Below are positions 63,442 to 64,000 of a stretch of 64,000 bases of DNA, in pieces. Under the pieces are notes generated by a model. That model ran no database searches and was not told the origin of the DNA. It saw only the letters and a list, made by a program, of their open reading frames with translations. The translations under genes were made by a program, and so were the position numbers. How positions within the stretch are numbered: the stretch's first letter is position 1; every line of letters starts with the position of its first letter. Location of the stretch: NCBI GenBank assembly GCA_947489445.1, contig CANLDN010000001.1:310001-374000 (forward strand), given 5' to 3'. This DNA comes from an uncultured Paracoccaceae bacterium. Lineage in GTDB: Bacteria > Pseudomonadota > Alphaproteobacteria > Rhodobacterales > Rhodobacteraceae.

Positions 63442-64000
63442 ATGGACGCAATCTTCAAAGCCCTCAACGACCCCGCCCGCCGCGATCTGCTCGACAGCTT
63501 GCGCAAAAAAGACGGTCAATCGCTCAGCGATCTCGAACAGGTGCTCAACATGACCCGGTTTGGCGTGATGAAACACCTGCGGGCCTTGGAAGAGGCGAAC
63601 CTTATCGTCACCCGCAAGGTGGGGCGGTTCAAATATCACTACCTGAACGTGCTGCCATTGCAGGAAATGATGGACCGCTGGGCTGCCCCCTTTTTGCAAA
63701 CGCAAGCCCGCGCATTGGCCGAATTGAAACAAAAACTGGAAAGAGACACGAAAATGGGAAAACCTGATTTTATTATGCAAACCTTTATTGGCTGCACGCA
63801 GGACGCCTTGTGGGATGCCCTGACACAAGCGGATCAAATGGCGGCTTACCACTTTGCCTGCAACGCAGTGGAAGGGAACGCCGCGATCGATGAAACCACG
63901 ACCTTCATCCGCCCGGACGGCAGCGCGATGCTCAAGCAGGTCACAACCGCGCTCGACCCCAAAAGTCGGATCGCCATGACGTTTGAACCGCTCTTCATGG
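63442..64000 (+). CDS. ArsR-type regulator fused to an SRPBCC domain (3-prime end beyond window)
   Basis: Open from ATG 63442 to the window end with no stop, so at least 186 residues. The N-terminus is a winged helix of the ArsR type (MDAIFKALNDPARRDLLDSLRK, LSDLEQVLNMTRFGVMKHLRALEEANLIVTRKVGRFKYHYLN). After about residue 105 an SRPBCC/AHSA1-like domain begins (FIMQTFIGCTQDALWDALTQADQMAAYHF). This two-domain fusion is a known class of regulator in which the SRPBCC part may sense a hydrophobic ligand. It is likely to act on the adjacent inverted repeat and divergent MFS gene. Confidence 0.85.
   Translation, partial: MDAIFKALNDPARRDLLDSLRKKDGQSLSDLEQVLNMTRFGVMKHLRALEEANLIVTRKVGRFKYHYLNVLPLQEMMDRWAAPFLQTQARALAELKQKLERDTKMGKPDFIMQTFIGCTQDALWDALTQADQMAAYHFACNAVEGNAAIDETTTFIRPDGSAMLKQVTTALDPKSRIAMTFEPLFM

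Overview
The window looks like chromosomal DNA of an alphaproteobacterium of the Rhodobacterales (marine Roseobacter-type). The signs are a moderately high GC content, a complete class I polyhydroxyalkanoate (PHA) locus with a PhaR repressor and TGC-rich PhaR sites, hflK-hflC next to a Do-type protease, DUF2842 coupled to purA, secG before pyrG, a TAXI-type TRAP transporter, and several amino-acid and amine uptake and catabolism genes. The species cannot be fixed from the sequence alone. I see no rRNA, tRNA, insertion sequence, prophage or CRISPR array. The region is a dense, stable-looking core and accessory chromosome.

Layout. 0-7 kb: end of an unknown gene, a WYL-domain regulator with a small barrel protein behind a perfect palindrome, and three exported proteins on the minus strand (DUF4105, DUF3015, ankyrin repeats). 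7-12.8 kb: metY, then an orphan 863-residue single-span protein with a possible GspL/PilM-like N-terminus and a GspC/PilP-like C-terminus, then hpd divergent from an Lrp-type regulator. 12.9-17.7 kb: KefB/C-type antiporter, cobT and cobS, an FG-GAP exported protein coupled to a 2Fe-2S ferredoxin. 18-22.3 kb: TAXI-TRAP transporter coupled to a GFA-family protein, then a methyltransferase. 22.4-28.4 kb: minus-strand membrane quality-control and redox block (degP-like protease, hflC, hflK, gor, rpiA). 28.7-35 kb: GST, sdaA, small proteins, an EamA transporter, thiamine diphosphokinase, and a large acidic protein of unknown role. 35-39.2 kb: DUF2842-purA, a DUF6524-like membrane protein, secG and pyrG.

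40-52.7 kb: rlmJ, a TerB-like protein coupled to a signal-less PhnD-like protein, then a continuous plus-strand set. This set holds an amino-acid-type ABC importer (ATPase, binding protein, two permeases), a class I glutamine amidotransferase, a PuuA-like glutamine synthetase, a possible LAS-type metallopeptidase, an exported unknown, a PuuB-like FAD oxidoreductase and a DegT aminotransferase. A LysR regulator ends against the last gene. The layout suggests uptake of an amine or amino acid and its breakdown through gamma-glutamyl intermediates.

53-58.2 kb: the PHA locus (phaR, phaP, phaC, phaZ) with TGC-rich palindromes upstream of phaP and between phaC and phaZ. 58.3-64 kb: three alpha/beta hydrolases (one lacking the nucleophile serine) and two MFS transporters on the minus strand. 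The second MFS gene diverges from an ArsR-SRPBCC fusion gene that runs off the window end, and an inverted repeat lies between them.

The window is mostly ordinary genes. The features most worth a second look are the orphan secretion-like fusion protein behind a nested palindrome, the amine cluster with its LAS-like peptidase, the serine-less hydrolase, the signal-less PhnD-like/TerB pair, and paired palindromes repeated at two convergent gene ends.
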